A DNA stretch of 64,000 nucleotides, taken from Apodemus sylvaticus. Its lineage: Eukaryota > Chordata > Mammalia > Rodentia > Muridae. Shown here one piece after another: positions 22,046 through 32,870 of this stretch. The DNA is taken from NCBI RefSeq assembly GCF_947179515.1, contig NC_067474.1, positions 86,622,824 through 86,686,823 on the forward strand. The letters are read 5' to 3'. The position numbers and the translations under genes were made by a program. Each line of letters starts with the position of its first letter. Position 1 is the stretch's first letter. The notes under the pieces are model-generated. The model did no database searches, was not told the origin of the DNA, and was given only the letters and a program-made list of their open reading frames with translations.

Positions 22046-22299
22046 GAACATTGTTTTTCAAAACAACGTTTTTACTATAGTGCCTATAAAGTAGCCTCTA
22101 CAAAAGAATATTTTCATAATATAATCTTGAATAGGAGAATTCTTCTGTATATATTATTTATGATACTTATCCATAAATATGTAGTTGGTCAAATAGAAAC
22201 TAGAGTTTTATTGATTTGGGCAAGTTTGTAGTTATGGAAATAGTTTTTTTAGTATTTCAATAAAGATATATATATATCTTTCAATAAATATATATCTTT

Positions 22300-22302
<3 letters not shown>

Positions 22303-22331
<29 letters not shown>
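22303..22331. repeat. (TA)n microsatellite
   Basis: About 14 TA units, preceded by shorter TA clusters spaced by 'ctttcaa' (22,266-22,300). Confidence 0.95.
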
Positions 22332-22333
<2 letters not shown>

Positions 22334-22700
22334 CCAAGGGAGACGCACATCCTGGCCATTGAACTGCCCTTACTGGTCAGGTCCTGGAGGAAAGAATGGT
22401 AGTGACAAGCCTGGTGCTCCACTCCAACATTAATAGGTATATTAGAGACTAGCTCTCTGTTAGAAGCAATCTTTTTACAATAAGGCCACTTACTCCTCAC
22501 TCATTAAAAGGTATCTAATTCCCTTCCCATAAGAGTTTCAAGGATCCTAAGAGAACTTATCCTCTTAATTTATTGCATCTATGTCTCTTCCAGAGGGTGG
22601 AGTTAAACTGATAGAGTCATACAAAGTAGTCCAAACCTAGATTCTGGGTCCCTCCAGAGATGATTTTCTTTTATTCAAAGTGCTTTATATAACTCCCTTA
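22332..22700. other. Unassigned
   Basis: No recognised repeat or gene. It may be part of the old L1 3' region, but I cannot support this. Confidence 0.4.
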
Positions 22701-22920
22701 AAAAGATTTATTTATTTTTATGTTATGTGTATGAATGCTTTGTCTGAATGTATGTCTTTGTGCCATATGCTTACCTGGTGCCTTCAGAATCCAGAAGAGG
22801 GCACTGGGTTCCCTGGAACTGGAGATTCAGGTTTTAGCTGCACGTACAGGTAGATGCTGGCAATTGAATATAGGTCCTCTGAAAAAGTAGTCAGTCCTCT
22901 TAACCACTGAACCATCAATC
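22701..22920 (-). mobile_element. B3 SINE, antisense
   Basis: 'aaaaagatttatttattttt', 'gccatatgcttacctggtgc', 'agaagagggcactgggttcc', 'ctggaactggag' and 'aaccactgaaccatc' are antisense B3 features. A threefold copy of 'catcaatctaaa' follows at about 22,910-22,948. Confidence 0.8.
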
Positions 22921-23343
22921 TAAACATCAATCTAAACCATCAATCTAAATGAAACTCTTAACTCAATTAAAATCAAAACTTTACCAAAACTGAGATTTTT
23001 TGATTCTACATATGTTTTTTATCTATTTAATATTAATATTCAATCACATTATAGCATATTTTATGTGAAATATTAGGTCATATATAATATTATGTGATAA
23101 ATTATCTCTCTAAAATCCTTAAATAATTGAATTTATATAAAAAATGCTAGGTCCAACAGTTTTCAATAAAGAATTATGGAACATGTTGAACATTTTCTAC
23201 ATATATAAAATGTATTGTGATGGCTTCCTCACTCCATTAACTGTCCCCCAGCTTCACTCTAATCCTTCTCTCAACGTGACTCTCTCCCCATCTTAATATT
23301 TTCTGTCTATGTCTATGTCTATATCTATGTCTATGTCTTCCCA

Positions 23344-23492
23344 TGTGAGGTAGTGGTGGCACATTCCTTTAATCCCAGAACTCAGGTGGTAGAGGCAGGC
23401 AAATTGCCAAATTTCAACCTATCCTGGTCTACAAAGGGAGTTAATGCTAGGGTACCCAGGGCTCCACAGAGAAACCCTATCTTGAAAAACAC
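23344..23492 (+). mobile_element. B1 SINE, sense
   Basis: 'gtagtggtggcacattcctt', 'taatcccagaactcaggtgg', 'tcctggtctacaaagggag', 'cacagagaaaccctatctt'. It is preceded by a (TCTATG)n-like stretch at about 23,303-23,338. Confidence 0.88.
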
Positions 23493-23519
23493 TGTATCTA
23501 TGTTGTATATATAGATATT

Positions 23520-23850
23520 CCAGTTAGTGCCATATGTACAGGTGGGTGTGAGGTCATCTACTGGAGCATGAGCAACCTACCAAGTGGCCATATCCCGCTC
23601 CCCCCCCCCCAGATGACTATTTTTTGTTTAGCTGCCATCAACTTTGAGTAGCTCTCTAGCTATGTACAAGGTGCCATGAGCCCCTTTCATATCTGTGCTG
23701 GAATTTTGACTGCAATGGTCTTGTGCAGGCTTTGGTAACTATAGCTACTATGAGTGCAATAGCTGTGTAATATCCAAAAGACAACATTTCCCAGGGTTCT
23801 TGCCTAGTCTCTAGCTGTTACGTTCTTTCTGCCTCCTTACCTCCTGTGTT
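23520..23850. repeat. Unnamed rodent dispersed repeat fragment
   Basis: Blocks 'tcatctactggagcatgagc', 'gccatgagcccctttcatat', 'tggaattttgactgcaatgg' and 'cttgtgcaggctttgg' are familiar from other rodent loci. I cannot name the family with confidence. A C10 run lies at about 23,602-23,611. Confidence 0.4.
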
Positions 23851-24329
23851 CCCTATGTCCTCATAGTAATTTCTTCTCAGCTTTGATTATTGACTACCCA
23901 TATAAGGTACTTGCATCAGAACTTGCTGTCTTTTTAAATTATGGTTTGAAATTAACTTTTAACCAATGGGTTTCTACGAGACTTTTTCCTACATCCTACA
24001 TTTTAGTTAACCCGCTTCCTATCTTTCTTTCCCCAACCCCACTTGAACTAATAACCCCAAGTTAAAAGTGTTTAAATCATATTCCAAGATAATAGGTTCC
24101 TATTTGGCTCTTTCATACAAGTATCCTTTTGATAAACACTCTCCTTAGCCCTTGAATTTCCCTATACTCCCATCGTCCTCCCAGCTTATTTATATTCCCA
24201 GTATTCACCTTCCCTACTTTCGCTTTTCCTATGGTCTACTATCCCAGTTCTCTAAATGAACTTCCTAGTAGCCTCATTCTAGTTGCCAGGCTTCTACTTA
24301 TACTCCAAGGTAAACATGCAAAACAGAAG
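23851..24329. other. Unassigned
   Basis: AT-rich DNA, possibly part of an old L1 (antisense). No supported feature. Confidence 0.35.
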
Positions 24330-24760
24330 TGTTGAAAGTATAATCTACATATGAGAAAAAATATGTGGTATTTATCTTTCTGAGTCTGAATTACCTCACT
24401 TAGTATAATTATTTTCTAGTTCCATATACTTCCTGAAATTTTTCATTAACTCATTTTATGTTATAACTAAATAAAATTCCATTATGGACATGTATCATAT
24501 TTTGCTTATTCATCCATCTCTTAATGGGCATGTAGGTTGGATCCATTTTCTAACTATTGTGAACAGAACAACAAATGACCATAAATAGACAAGAATCTCT
24601 ACAGTAGTATGTTAGGTCCTTTGGGTACACAAAGGGGTCTTATAGAGGTTCTAGCTCTAGTTTTTAGAAAAACCCTGTCAGATTTATTTCCAAAATAGTT
24701 GCATTAGTTGACACTGCCTCCAACAGTCTGTAGGAGTTGCCCCTTTCAATGTCTATGTCA
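24330..24760 (-). mobile_element. Old L1 ORF2 3' region, antisense
   Basis: Diverged antisense L1: 'attacctcacttagtataat', 'cattatggacatgtatcata', 'ttatagaggttctagctcta', and 'ttgcattagttgacactgcc' followed by 'tccaacagtctgtaggag'. Confidence 0.7.
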
Positions 24761-24897
24761 GTGTTTAGTGACATTATGATAACACACATACTTTACTCTT
24801 GGGCTATGGACATGAAAGATTACAGGTATACATTAGCTTAGATTGTATGAGTTAATTATATGAGAAACCCAAGGATAGTAAGGTGGGGTCTCCCACA

Positions 24898-24900
<3 letters not shown>

Positions 24901-24972
<72 letters not shown>

Positions 24973-24973
24973 T
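24901..24973. repeat. (CT)n microsatellite
   Basis: About 36 CT units with one internal TT interruption. It directly precedes a sense L1 fragment. Confidence 0.97.
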
Positions 24974-24974
24974 G

Positions 24975-25237
24975 ATCTTATAACCACTCTGGAAATCAGT
25001 CTGGTGGTTCCTCAGAAAACTGGGCATGACACTTCCTGAAGACCCTGCTATACCACTCCTGGGCATATACCCAGAGGATTCCTGGGCATGTAATAAAGAC
25101 ACATGCTCCACTATGTTCATAGCAGCCTTATTTATAATAGCCAGAAGCTGGAAAGAACCCAGGTGTCCCTCTATAGAGGAATAGATACAGAAAATGTGGT
25201 ATATTTACACAATGGAATACAACTCAGCATGACCAGT
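24975..25237 (+). mobile_element. L1 ORF2 3' fragment, sense
   Basis: Sense L1 with 'aaccactctggaaatcagtc', 'ctataccactcctgggcata', 'ccactatgttcatagcagcc' and 'acaatggaatacaactcagc'. It stops without a 3' UTR or poly(A), at an abrupt junction with antisense L1 ORF1. Confidence 0.9.
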
Positions 25238-25975
25238 GATTTTAAATCAAAATCTTGTTTTTCTGGTGTTTTGGGGGTATCCAGGACTTGCTGTTGTTGG
25301 AGAATTGGGTTCAGATGCTGCCATATTGCCTTGGTTTCTGTTAGTAACGTTCCTACATTTGCCTCTAGCTATCTAGTTCTTACTGGTGCTACTCGGTCTT
25401 GTCACTGGCTGGTGCTTGAACTTCCTGTGAGCCTGTAAGGCTATTTCCACAACACTGGATGACCAGGTTTCCCCTGGAACAAATTGCTGATGTGCTACCT
25501 TCATCTTGTGTGCTGTTGGAGCCCTGCTGTGTCTTGCCCCAAGCAATGTTATACTTGGGTTGTCTCAGTGAACCTGGTGCTCCCTGACTGCTCTGACATG
25601 GAGCGAAGATGGTGGCAGGAAGTCCCTCCAAATGCTGATCACCCCATAGGGCACAGGACCCATGGCCAGCTGGCACACAGATGAACCGCTGATCTGCTCA
25701 GGTCCTGGGAGCAGGCAGACCTCCGGCAGTTTGCATTCCCAGAGATCTTAAACTTGGGATATCTCAGTACCTGGTGCTGCCTTTCTGCTCCGGCAGGCAG
25801 TGAAGATGGTGGCGAGGAGTCATTCCCTGTGTTGATCTCCAAGACAGGCTGGTACATAGACAAATTGCCTATCTGCCCAGGTCCTAGGTGCAGGCAGAAC
25901 CCTGGTGGTTTGCGCCCCCAGAGATCTTAAACACAGGATATCTCAGTACCTGGTGCTGCCTTTCTCCATATTTCA
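25238..25975 (-). mobile_element. L1 5' end with promoter monomers, antisense
   Basis: The first roughly 180 bp match the antisense ORF1 start of the full-length L1 (compare 37,803-37,980; shared 'gaccagtgattttaaatc'). Beyond it lies a tandem 5' promoter array. The block 'gatatctcagtacctggtgc' occurs near 25,759 and again near 25,938, with a diverged copy near 25,563. The spacing is about 180-200 bp. This is the tandem-monomer organisation of mouse L1 promoters (A/F-type; subtype not assigned). Confidence 0.75.
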
Positions 25976-26439
25976 ATTAATTTAACAATGTTTTACATGT
26001 ACACTTTCCTCTTTAATTTTCCATGAAAATTGTCAATTTTAACGTGTTTATCTGAAATATTTTCCATGTAAATCTTTAATTTTATCATAAACTGCTTTTA
26101 CTTTCCTTTTCAATAAAAAAAGTTAAAAGAACAATGAAGGCACACCACTCTTGTGCTTTACATGTTAGAAAAAAAAGAAAGAATGCTGCTGCTCTAAGAA
26201 AAAAAAAATTATAAACGTTCTTTCTCTTAAAGACAGCTTAAACAAACAGACTGAAGGCATAGTACAACTGGACTCCAGTCTTAAGTGACCTCAAGGTCTA
26301 TTATTAACCCTGGTTGTAAAGTCCAGCAAAAGCTTAAGTCTTTTAGAATGTAAGAGATATTTTCATCACAATAAATTTCCACATGTTTTGCTATTCAGAT
26401 TTGAAAGCCTTGCTCTTTTTTCTTTTTTTACATAATAAT
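25976..26439. other. Unassigned AT-rich sequence
   Basis: Contains A-rich runs (26,116-26,122; 26,170-26,180; 26,199-26,210). No supported gene or repeat. Confidence 0.45.
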
Positions 26440-27200
26440 TTGAGTAGCATTAGCTTTACCTCTGAAGTTTGGGTAGACCATCTGGTCCTGAGTTGTTTCT
26501 GGTTGAGAGTTTTATTATTGCTTGAATGACATTTCTGTATAGATTTACTCATACTATTTATTTCTTCTGATTTAATTATAGTTTGACATATGCATCTATA
26601 AGTTCTCCCATTCCATGTTGTTTTCTAATTTAATGGAGAATAGATTTTTATGGCATGAAACATGATGGTCTGCATTTCATTTGTACCTGTTGTGATGTCT
26701 TCTTTTCACCACCACTTATATTAATTTGGATCTTCTCTATTTGCTAAACAAGATTTATCAATCTTGTTTAACTTTTCAAAATTAACTCAATTATTTTTTT
26801 TCAAGTTTTTATTTAATTAATTGTAACCCTGATTTTTATTTTCTTCCTGGGTAATCATTTGGGTGTTGCTTGTTCCTGTTTTTCCCCATACTTAAGTTGA
26901 ATTTGTTGAATAAAAGATATTTAGTGAAAGTGGGTATTGACATTTAGTGAAAGTCAAGTGCTACCAATCTTTTGAAAGTAATCTGTCTTTTTCTCTAGCA
27001 GCTTTTGGTTTATGAAACTCAGTGTATGTATATTTTAAATTATTATCTTCTTCTTGAGTATGAAGTGACCTTCTTTATCTCTTCCAACTAATTCTTTTTT
27101 AATAGATTATATCAGCTATTAGAATAGCTATGCCTGTTTATTTCTTAGTTCTATTTGTTTGGAATAACTTTCCCCGCCATCCTCTTAGCCTAAGGTAGGG
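26440..27200 (-). mobile_element. Old L1 ORF2 5' part, antisense
   Basis: Antisense endonuclease/early ORF2 sequence: 'gaccatctggtcctgagttg', 'tttgtacctgttgtgatgtc', 'agctattagaatagctatgc'. It ends 'taaggtaggg', where the 1.4-kb element inserted. It resumes at 28,618. Confidence 0.75.
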
Positions 27201-28617
27201 TCTTAGCTAGGGTTTCCATTGCTGTGAAGAGACACTATGACCAAGACTACTCTTATAAATACAAACATTTCATTGGTACTGACTTACAGTTTCAGAGGTT
27301 TAATCCCTTATCATCATCACAGGAAGCATGGCAGCATGAAGGTCTACACAGTGCTGGAGGATCTGAGAGTTCTACATTGATCTGAAGGCAGCCAGAAGAC
27401 TGGATGTGTTTCACATTGGGCATAGTTTGAGCATTTTATACCTCAAATCTCTGCCTTTACAGTGACACAGTCCCTCTAACAAGGCCATCACTCCTTTAAT
27501 AAGACCACAGCTCCTAATAGTGCCACTCCCTATTGTCAAGCATTAGAAAGCATGAATCTATTCAAACCTATTCAAATCACCACATTCCACTTCCTGACCC
27601 CCCCCCATAGGCTTATAGCCATAACAATGCAAAATGCATTTCATCCACCTTCAAAAGTCCCCTTAATCTATTCCAGTCTCAACAATGTTTAAAAGTCCAA
27701 AGTTCAAAGTCTTTTCTGAGAATCATGCAACCTCTTAACTATAATCCCCTATAATATCAAAATCAAAACCAGATCACATACCTCTAACATATGATGACAC
27801 AGGATATGCATTCCCTTCCAAAACATAGGGAAGGGAGCATAGTGAAGAAATACTATGAAATCACACCAAAAACCAGCTGGGTAAATTCCAAACTCTTTAT
27901 GTCAGATGTTAAAATATTCTTTAGATCTCCAACCTCTTTGACTGCAACCCACTTTTTTCTCTTGGTCTAGTTCTACTCCTTGTAGAACAACTTTCCTCTG
28001 CAAGTATCCCATGCTGTGGCATCTCTAATGTAATGGGGTCTCCAAGGCAACCAAGCTTTACTCTACAGCTTCATACAATGGCCTCTGGGCCTTCATGCAG
28101 GGACATGTCTGACATATTCATAGCCTTTCCTTAGCTGCAGAAGGAAGTTCCTTCCTTGATTCTAAAGCCAGAATCATGTGGCCAAAGCTGCCAATTTCCA
28201 CTGCTTACTGTAGCTGGAAGAGGCTCCCTCCTACTCTATTACATCTTTGCCAGTTTTCTGTTTTTGATGATTTCCTTCCCTGCCTAAGCTTGGTTGTTTT
28301 GGAACTTGCTCTGTAGACCAGGCAAGCCGTGAACTCAGAGATCTTTATGCTTCTGTCTCCTGAGTCCTGGGATTAAAGGCATGTACCACCATGCCTGGAA
28401 TTAAGCTTTTCTTTAATTACTTTTCTTTAGAGGTCATTATAAGCATGGTAACTATGCCTCAAAAATCTAGATCAAAAGCCTGTGTCTTCCAGGCTCAGGA
28501 TCCAGATCAAAGGCATATTGTCTTCCTGCCTCAAGATTTGGATCAAGTGGAACCTCCATTTCTGGATTGTAGCTCATTTCAGATACAGTCAAGTTGACAA
28601 CTGTGAATAACCATTAC
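27201..28617 (+). mobile_element. 1.4-kb rodent interspersed element, non-autonomous
   Basis: One insertion from 'tcttagctagggtttccatt' to 'agtcaagttgacaactgtga' and 'ataaccattac'. The L1 flanks rejoin cleanly: 'ctaaggtagg' on the left and 'tgtctatctt' on the right. Imperfect 8-bp direct repeats flank it ('aggtaggg' 27,193-27,200; 'aggtggtg' 28,618-28,625). It has no open reading frame of note. Head-only copies occur at 12,050-12,270 and 49,391-49,760. I recall such sequences under names like URR1 or RMER1, but cannot confirm the name. Confidence 0.65.
28293..28400 (-). mobile_element. B1 SINE, antisense, inside the 1.4-kb element
   Basis: 'tgttttggaacttgctctgt', 'agaccaggcaagccgtgaac', 'cctgggattaaaggcatgta' and 'ccaccatgcctgg'. 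It lacks the usual left part. 'taagctt' flanks both sides. Confidence 0.85.
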
Positions 28618-29240
28618 AGGTGGTGTCTATCTTCTATGAAAGTATTATGCCTTTTGTGGGAAGCAAAAAGTCAGATCCTATTTTCTACTCTAATCTGTTG
28701 GTCTTTGTATTTTTTCTTAAAGTCTACTTATTTTTATTTTTCATGCACTTGTATATGTTTGCTTGTCTGTGTGTACTACATGTATGCTCGTACTTATTGA
28801 GGGAGGGTGCAGAAGGGCTCTGTATACATTGACTTGGGATTTAGAGTTACCAGTGATTATGAATCACCATATGAGTGCTGAGAACCAATCCCAGGTCCTA
28901 TGCAAGAACACTAGTACTCTTAAATGTTGCATCATCTCTTCCATCCCAAGTCTGTGCCTTTTGTTGGGTAACTGAATCCATTAACATTTAGAGTTATTAT
29001 TAAATGATATATATTAATTCTTGCCATTTTGTTCATTTTATGTTGTTTCTTTAGACCTCTTTTGATTAATTGTCCTGGTTCTATTTATTTATCCTCTGTA
29101 AATTCTTGGGAGGGTTTCTATTTCTTTTAATCTAGTAACCCTTCCAGTATCTGTTCTACAGCTGGTTTAGTAGTCATAATTTTCTATTTTTACATCATCT
29201 ACTTATTGCTGCTCCACAGGACTGTTAAATGAATTATTTT
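28618..29240 (-). mobile_element. Old L1 (continuation), antisense
   Basis: Continues 26,440-27,200: 'tgtctatcttctatgaaagt', 'gtgccttttgttgggtaact', 'gaatccattaacatttagag'. A B3 lies within it at 28,715-28,946. Confidence 0.7.
28715..28946 (-). mobile_element. B3-like SINE, antisense
   Basis: 'cttaaagtctacttattttt', 'acatgtatgctcgtacttat', 'gttaccagtgattatgaatc', 'aaccaatcccaggtcctatg' and 'catcatctcttccatccc'. Diverged. Confidence 0.65.
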
Positions 29241-29284
29241 TAATATAAATGTGAGTAGTTAATACAGCTGCTATATTTCTTTAT

Positions 29285-29790
29285 CCTAGCTATTTCCCAA
29301 AAACCACACAGAAAGACCAAGATTTATTTCAAAACTTCATCTCAGTACCTGGGCAGTAGTGATCTAATAATCCTCTAAATTAATCTGGCAACCTCCCAGT
29401 CATGATCCCAAATGCTTGCAATTACAGCTTCTACTGTCCAGATGTACTCTAAAAAAATATTTCTTTCCCCCTCCTCATGGCCAATCTGACCACAAACCCC
29501 CTTCCTCATGTCCAACTTCTTCTGCTCCTCTTCTCCTTTTTCTCTCCTTCTCCCTCTCCCTCTGCCTCTGCCTCCCTCCCTCCCCCTCCCCCACTCTTTC
29601 TACTTCTCCTAGCTGGCGCAGGTAGAAGTTCCACCCTATTCTCTCTTCTGCCTCTTTTGCCCAGTCATTGGATGGTCACCATTTATTGACAAAGCAGAGA
29701 ATAAATGGTAAGAACCACTTCACAAACTTGACATAAACATTCAACATGTTTTTCAGATTGACATATGACATGAGGGCAAATAAATCAGCA
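29285..29790 (-). mobile_element. Possible LTR with pyrimidine-rich core
   Basis: 'gaccaagatttatttcaaaa' looks like an antisense poly(A) region. A pyrimidine-rich core (29,515-29,600) and 'ggaagttccaccct'-like and 'ttattgacaaagcagagaat' blocks follow. It resembles rodent ERV LTRs; family uncertain. Confidence 0.35.
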
Positions 29791-30679
29791 TTTGACTAAC
29801 ACAAATATAACCTTTACACAGTGCGCAAAAACAGTATGCTTACACAGGGCCTTATTGACCTATCTTCATATTTTTTCAGGTACATACATAACTTCAAAAA
29901 GGTTGACTGAATGCCAGATACTTACTTTGTTAGATATCACAAATTCTCAATATGTGCAATTGTTAACTTTAGGTGTACACTTTTCTAGATTAGGGGATTT
30001 CTATATAATTAATAACTATCTTACTTCTGGGCATGATGATAATAGTGTCTGTGAAAGGGATGGGGAATGAGGAAGAAAGGTTTGCCCTGATTTTGTGTTT
30101 TACTCTCTTTCATTTTGTATTTCACTATTAGAACTCTGTGGTCTCTGGATATTTTACTCTGAAACTCACACCAATGGTTTCAAACCTGGATTGAGCCACT
30201 CCATTACTTTCTCTAGTTCTCTAGTTTCTACATGTCATATGTCAAGAGATCTCAGACTCAATAATTATGGGAATTAATGTCTTCAATATGCCTTCCCTCA
30301 TTTGTCTGCCTGTCATCCACTCATAATATTGCTTCTATTTCTGTGAAGAACTCTAATTACTATGTGAACCTAGAACCAGACAACCTATGTCTTAATTTCA
30401 GACATAACATTTTAACAGTGCCAGGTGTAAGCAGCATATTACTGCTGACTGGGTTAACTTTGAGCACAGCAGGCTCTGAGCATGGTTCCATTTTGGTAAC
30501 TGCTCATGAAAAGGTGGGTACCACCAAAGGCTGAGAATGCTTGTCTACAAAGGCAAGCTCACTGTACAGATAGAGTGATCCTTGCAACCTTGACCCTAGA
30601 AGGTCAAATAAGTTATTTTGTAAGGATGCAAACAGAGTGAGGGATGGGCCACCTAGGAAAGAAGAGCTTCTTGTTTGTC
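29791..30679. other. Intergenic, no supported feature
   Basis: Unique-looking DNA. Several overlapping short ORFs here show no family features. Confidence 0.5.
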
Positions 30680-30694
30680 CTGGAACAGTGTTCT

Positions 30695-30872
30695 TTTTTT
30701 CCCCCCTATATTCTTTGTTTATATTCCAAATGGTTTTCCCTTTCCCGGTCCCACCCACCCCTCCCCCCGCCCCCCATAAGTCCCATAAGCCCTCTTCCCT
30801 CCACCTGTTCCCCAATCAACCCACTCCTACTTCTCTGTCCTGGTAATCCCCTACAATGCTGCAGCAAGTCTT
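30695..30872 (-). mobile_element. 5'-truncated L1, antisense, with 15-bp TSD
   Basis: A 178-bp insertion of L1 3' UTR only (T-rich start, 'ttctttgtttatattccaaa', 'cccataagccctcttccctc', 'ctacaatgctgcagcaagtc'). It is flanked by the perfect duplication 'ctggaacagtgttct' at 30,680-30,694 and 30,873-30,887. This is typical severe 5' truncation. Confidence 0.97.
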
Positions 30873-30887
30873 CTGGAACAGTGTTCT

Positions 30888-31680
30888 AAGCCTCAGAAGG
30901 AAATGTCTGAGACCTACATTTGCCCCAGAGGAGTTACATAGTGAACTATCTCCTCAATCAATAGAAAGCCTTGCATTAAGACTTTCTTGCATTAAGTACA
31001 TGAACTTCCATTGTGTGATATTAGTGTGATTAAAAAGCTATTCATTTCATATTTTCTCCACTTTCTCATCAATAAAGACCATAATGAGAAAAAAGGCTTC
31101 AAAATAATTTCCATATGCATTGGTATCATAGAAAATAGCTTTTAATGATGATTTTTTTAAAAGCTGCTGCTCATAAATATGAGCTCTTTGTTGCCATTTA
31201 TAAAAGCAGCCTCATATTGAGAGCTCATTAGTAGTTTGAACTTAATTTTGTCAAAGGAAATAGAGTCACGAGAGATTATGTTTCATCTTTAATATGGCAA
31301 TAATGCCATTATCCTGAATTTCAGATGAATTTAATTGAAACTTAATGCACAAAATTAGTTGTTTTGTGAAATTAGAATCCCATTTAAATATGTTAGAAAA
31401 TAAATAGGATGGTAAACTCATGTGTTTTCTTATGAATTATTTGCTAGGCCTTTGTTCCTACATTTTCTCTCCTTATTAAATAAATGTATTTTTTCTATGT
31501 TTAATAGGATTTTTACTTGGCAATTTTATCTCCCTAGGCGATCTATAATACCCAGCACCTCCAAGGAGGTGAGTGGGAAATTGAGCTCTCAATGGTAGTC
31601 AGTTACAGAAAAGTGAAGTTGAAGCTCTTTGGATCCATTGTGTCCAGCCTCTGGCATATTCTTCCATTAATTAATTAATT
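30888..31680. other. Intergenic, no supported feature
   Basis: AT-rich unique-looking sequence ending in (TTAA)n at about 31,666-31,686. Confidence 0.5.
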
Positions 31681-32310
31681 AATTATTTTTTTACACTCCA
31701 TGTTTTATTTCCCCCACCCCTGACCACCCTCCGACTATTCCACATCCCATACCTCCTCCCCACCCAATGTTTCCACATGGATGTCCCCCACCCCCACCCC
31801 ACCTGACCTCTAAAGGCCCTGGGGCCTCCAGTCTTTTAGGGGTTAGATGCATCATGTGTTAATGAACACAGACCGGGCAGTCCTCTATGTGTGTTCAGGG
31901 TCTCATATCAGTTGGTGTATGCTGCCTGTTTGGTGGTCCAGTGTTTGAGAGATCTTGGGGTCCAGATTGAGACTGCTAGTCCTGCTTGTCCTTCTCAGCT
32001 TCTTTCAGCCTTCTCTAATTCAGCAACAGGGGTTAGCTGCTTCTGTCCGTTGGCTGGGTGCAAATATCTGCATCTGACTCTTTCAGCTGTTTGATGGGTT
32101 TTCCAGAGTGTGGTGATGCTAGGTCCCTTTTTGTGAGGAGTCCATAGCCTCAGTAATAGAGGCCTTGGGACCTCCCTTGAACTAGATTCCACTTTGGGCC
32201 TGTCACTGGACCTTCTTTCCCTCGGGTTTCTCTCCATTTCCATCTCTGTAATTCTTTCAGGCAGGAACAATTATGGGTCATTGTTGTGAATGTGGGATGG
32301 CTCCCTCTGT
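31681..32310 (-). mobile_element. L1 3' UTR (Lx-like), antisense
   Basis: 'acactccatgttttatttcc', 'tttaggggttagatgcatca', 'ggtctcatatcagttggtgt', 'ggtccagtgtttgagagatc' and 'tctgcatctgactctttcag' follow the antisense order of an old rodent L1 3' UTR. It is truncated before ORF2. Confidence 0.75.
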
Positions 32311-32496
32311 TTTTAAAAAGATTTGTTTATTTCATGTATGTGAATACACTGTCGCTGGCTTCAGGCACACCAGAAGAGGGCATCGGATCCTTATAACAAA
32401 TGGTTGTGAACCAGCATGTGGTTGCTGGGAATTGAACTCAGGACCTCTGGAAGACCAGTCAGTGCTCTCAACTGCTGAGCCATTTCTCCAGCCCCA
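32311..32496 (-). mobile_element. B2 SINE, antisense
   Basis: 'aaaaagatttgtttatttca', 'gaatacactgtcgctggctt', 'caccagaagagggcatcgga', 'ctgggaattgaactcaggac', 'gagccatttctccagcccc'. Nearly complete. Confidence 0.94.
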
Positions 32497-32609
32497 GTGA
32501 TTATTCCGTAACCTTCTTGGTAAACATTAAATGCAAGTGTTTAGTATTCTGGCAAATTTCAAAAGTATCAGCTGCTGTGGTTACCAGTATTGTCCTTTAT
32601 CATCGTTAT

Positions 32610-32625
32610 GATTGTAATCATCATT
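32610..32625. repeat. Target-site duplication, 3' side of full-length L1
   Basis: 'gattgtaatcatcatt' is directly followed by the short T tract of the antisense L1. An identical copy lies at 39,122-39,137. Confidence 0.97.
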
Positions 32626-32870
32626 TTTTTTATTCGATATAATTTATTTACATTTCAAATGATTTCCCCTTTTCTAGCCCCCCACTCCCTGAAAGTCCCG
32701 TAAGCCCCCTTCTCTTCCCCTGTCCTCCCTCCCACCCCTTCCCACTTCCCCGTTCTGGTTTTGCCGAATACTGTTTCACTGAGTCTTTCCAGAACCAGGG
32801 GCCACTCCTCCTTTCTTCTTGTATCTCATTTGATGTGTGGATTATGTTTTGGGTATTCCAGTTTTCTAGG

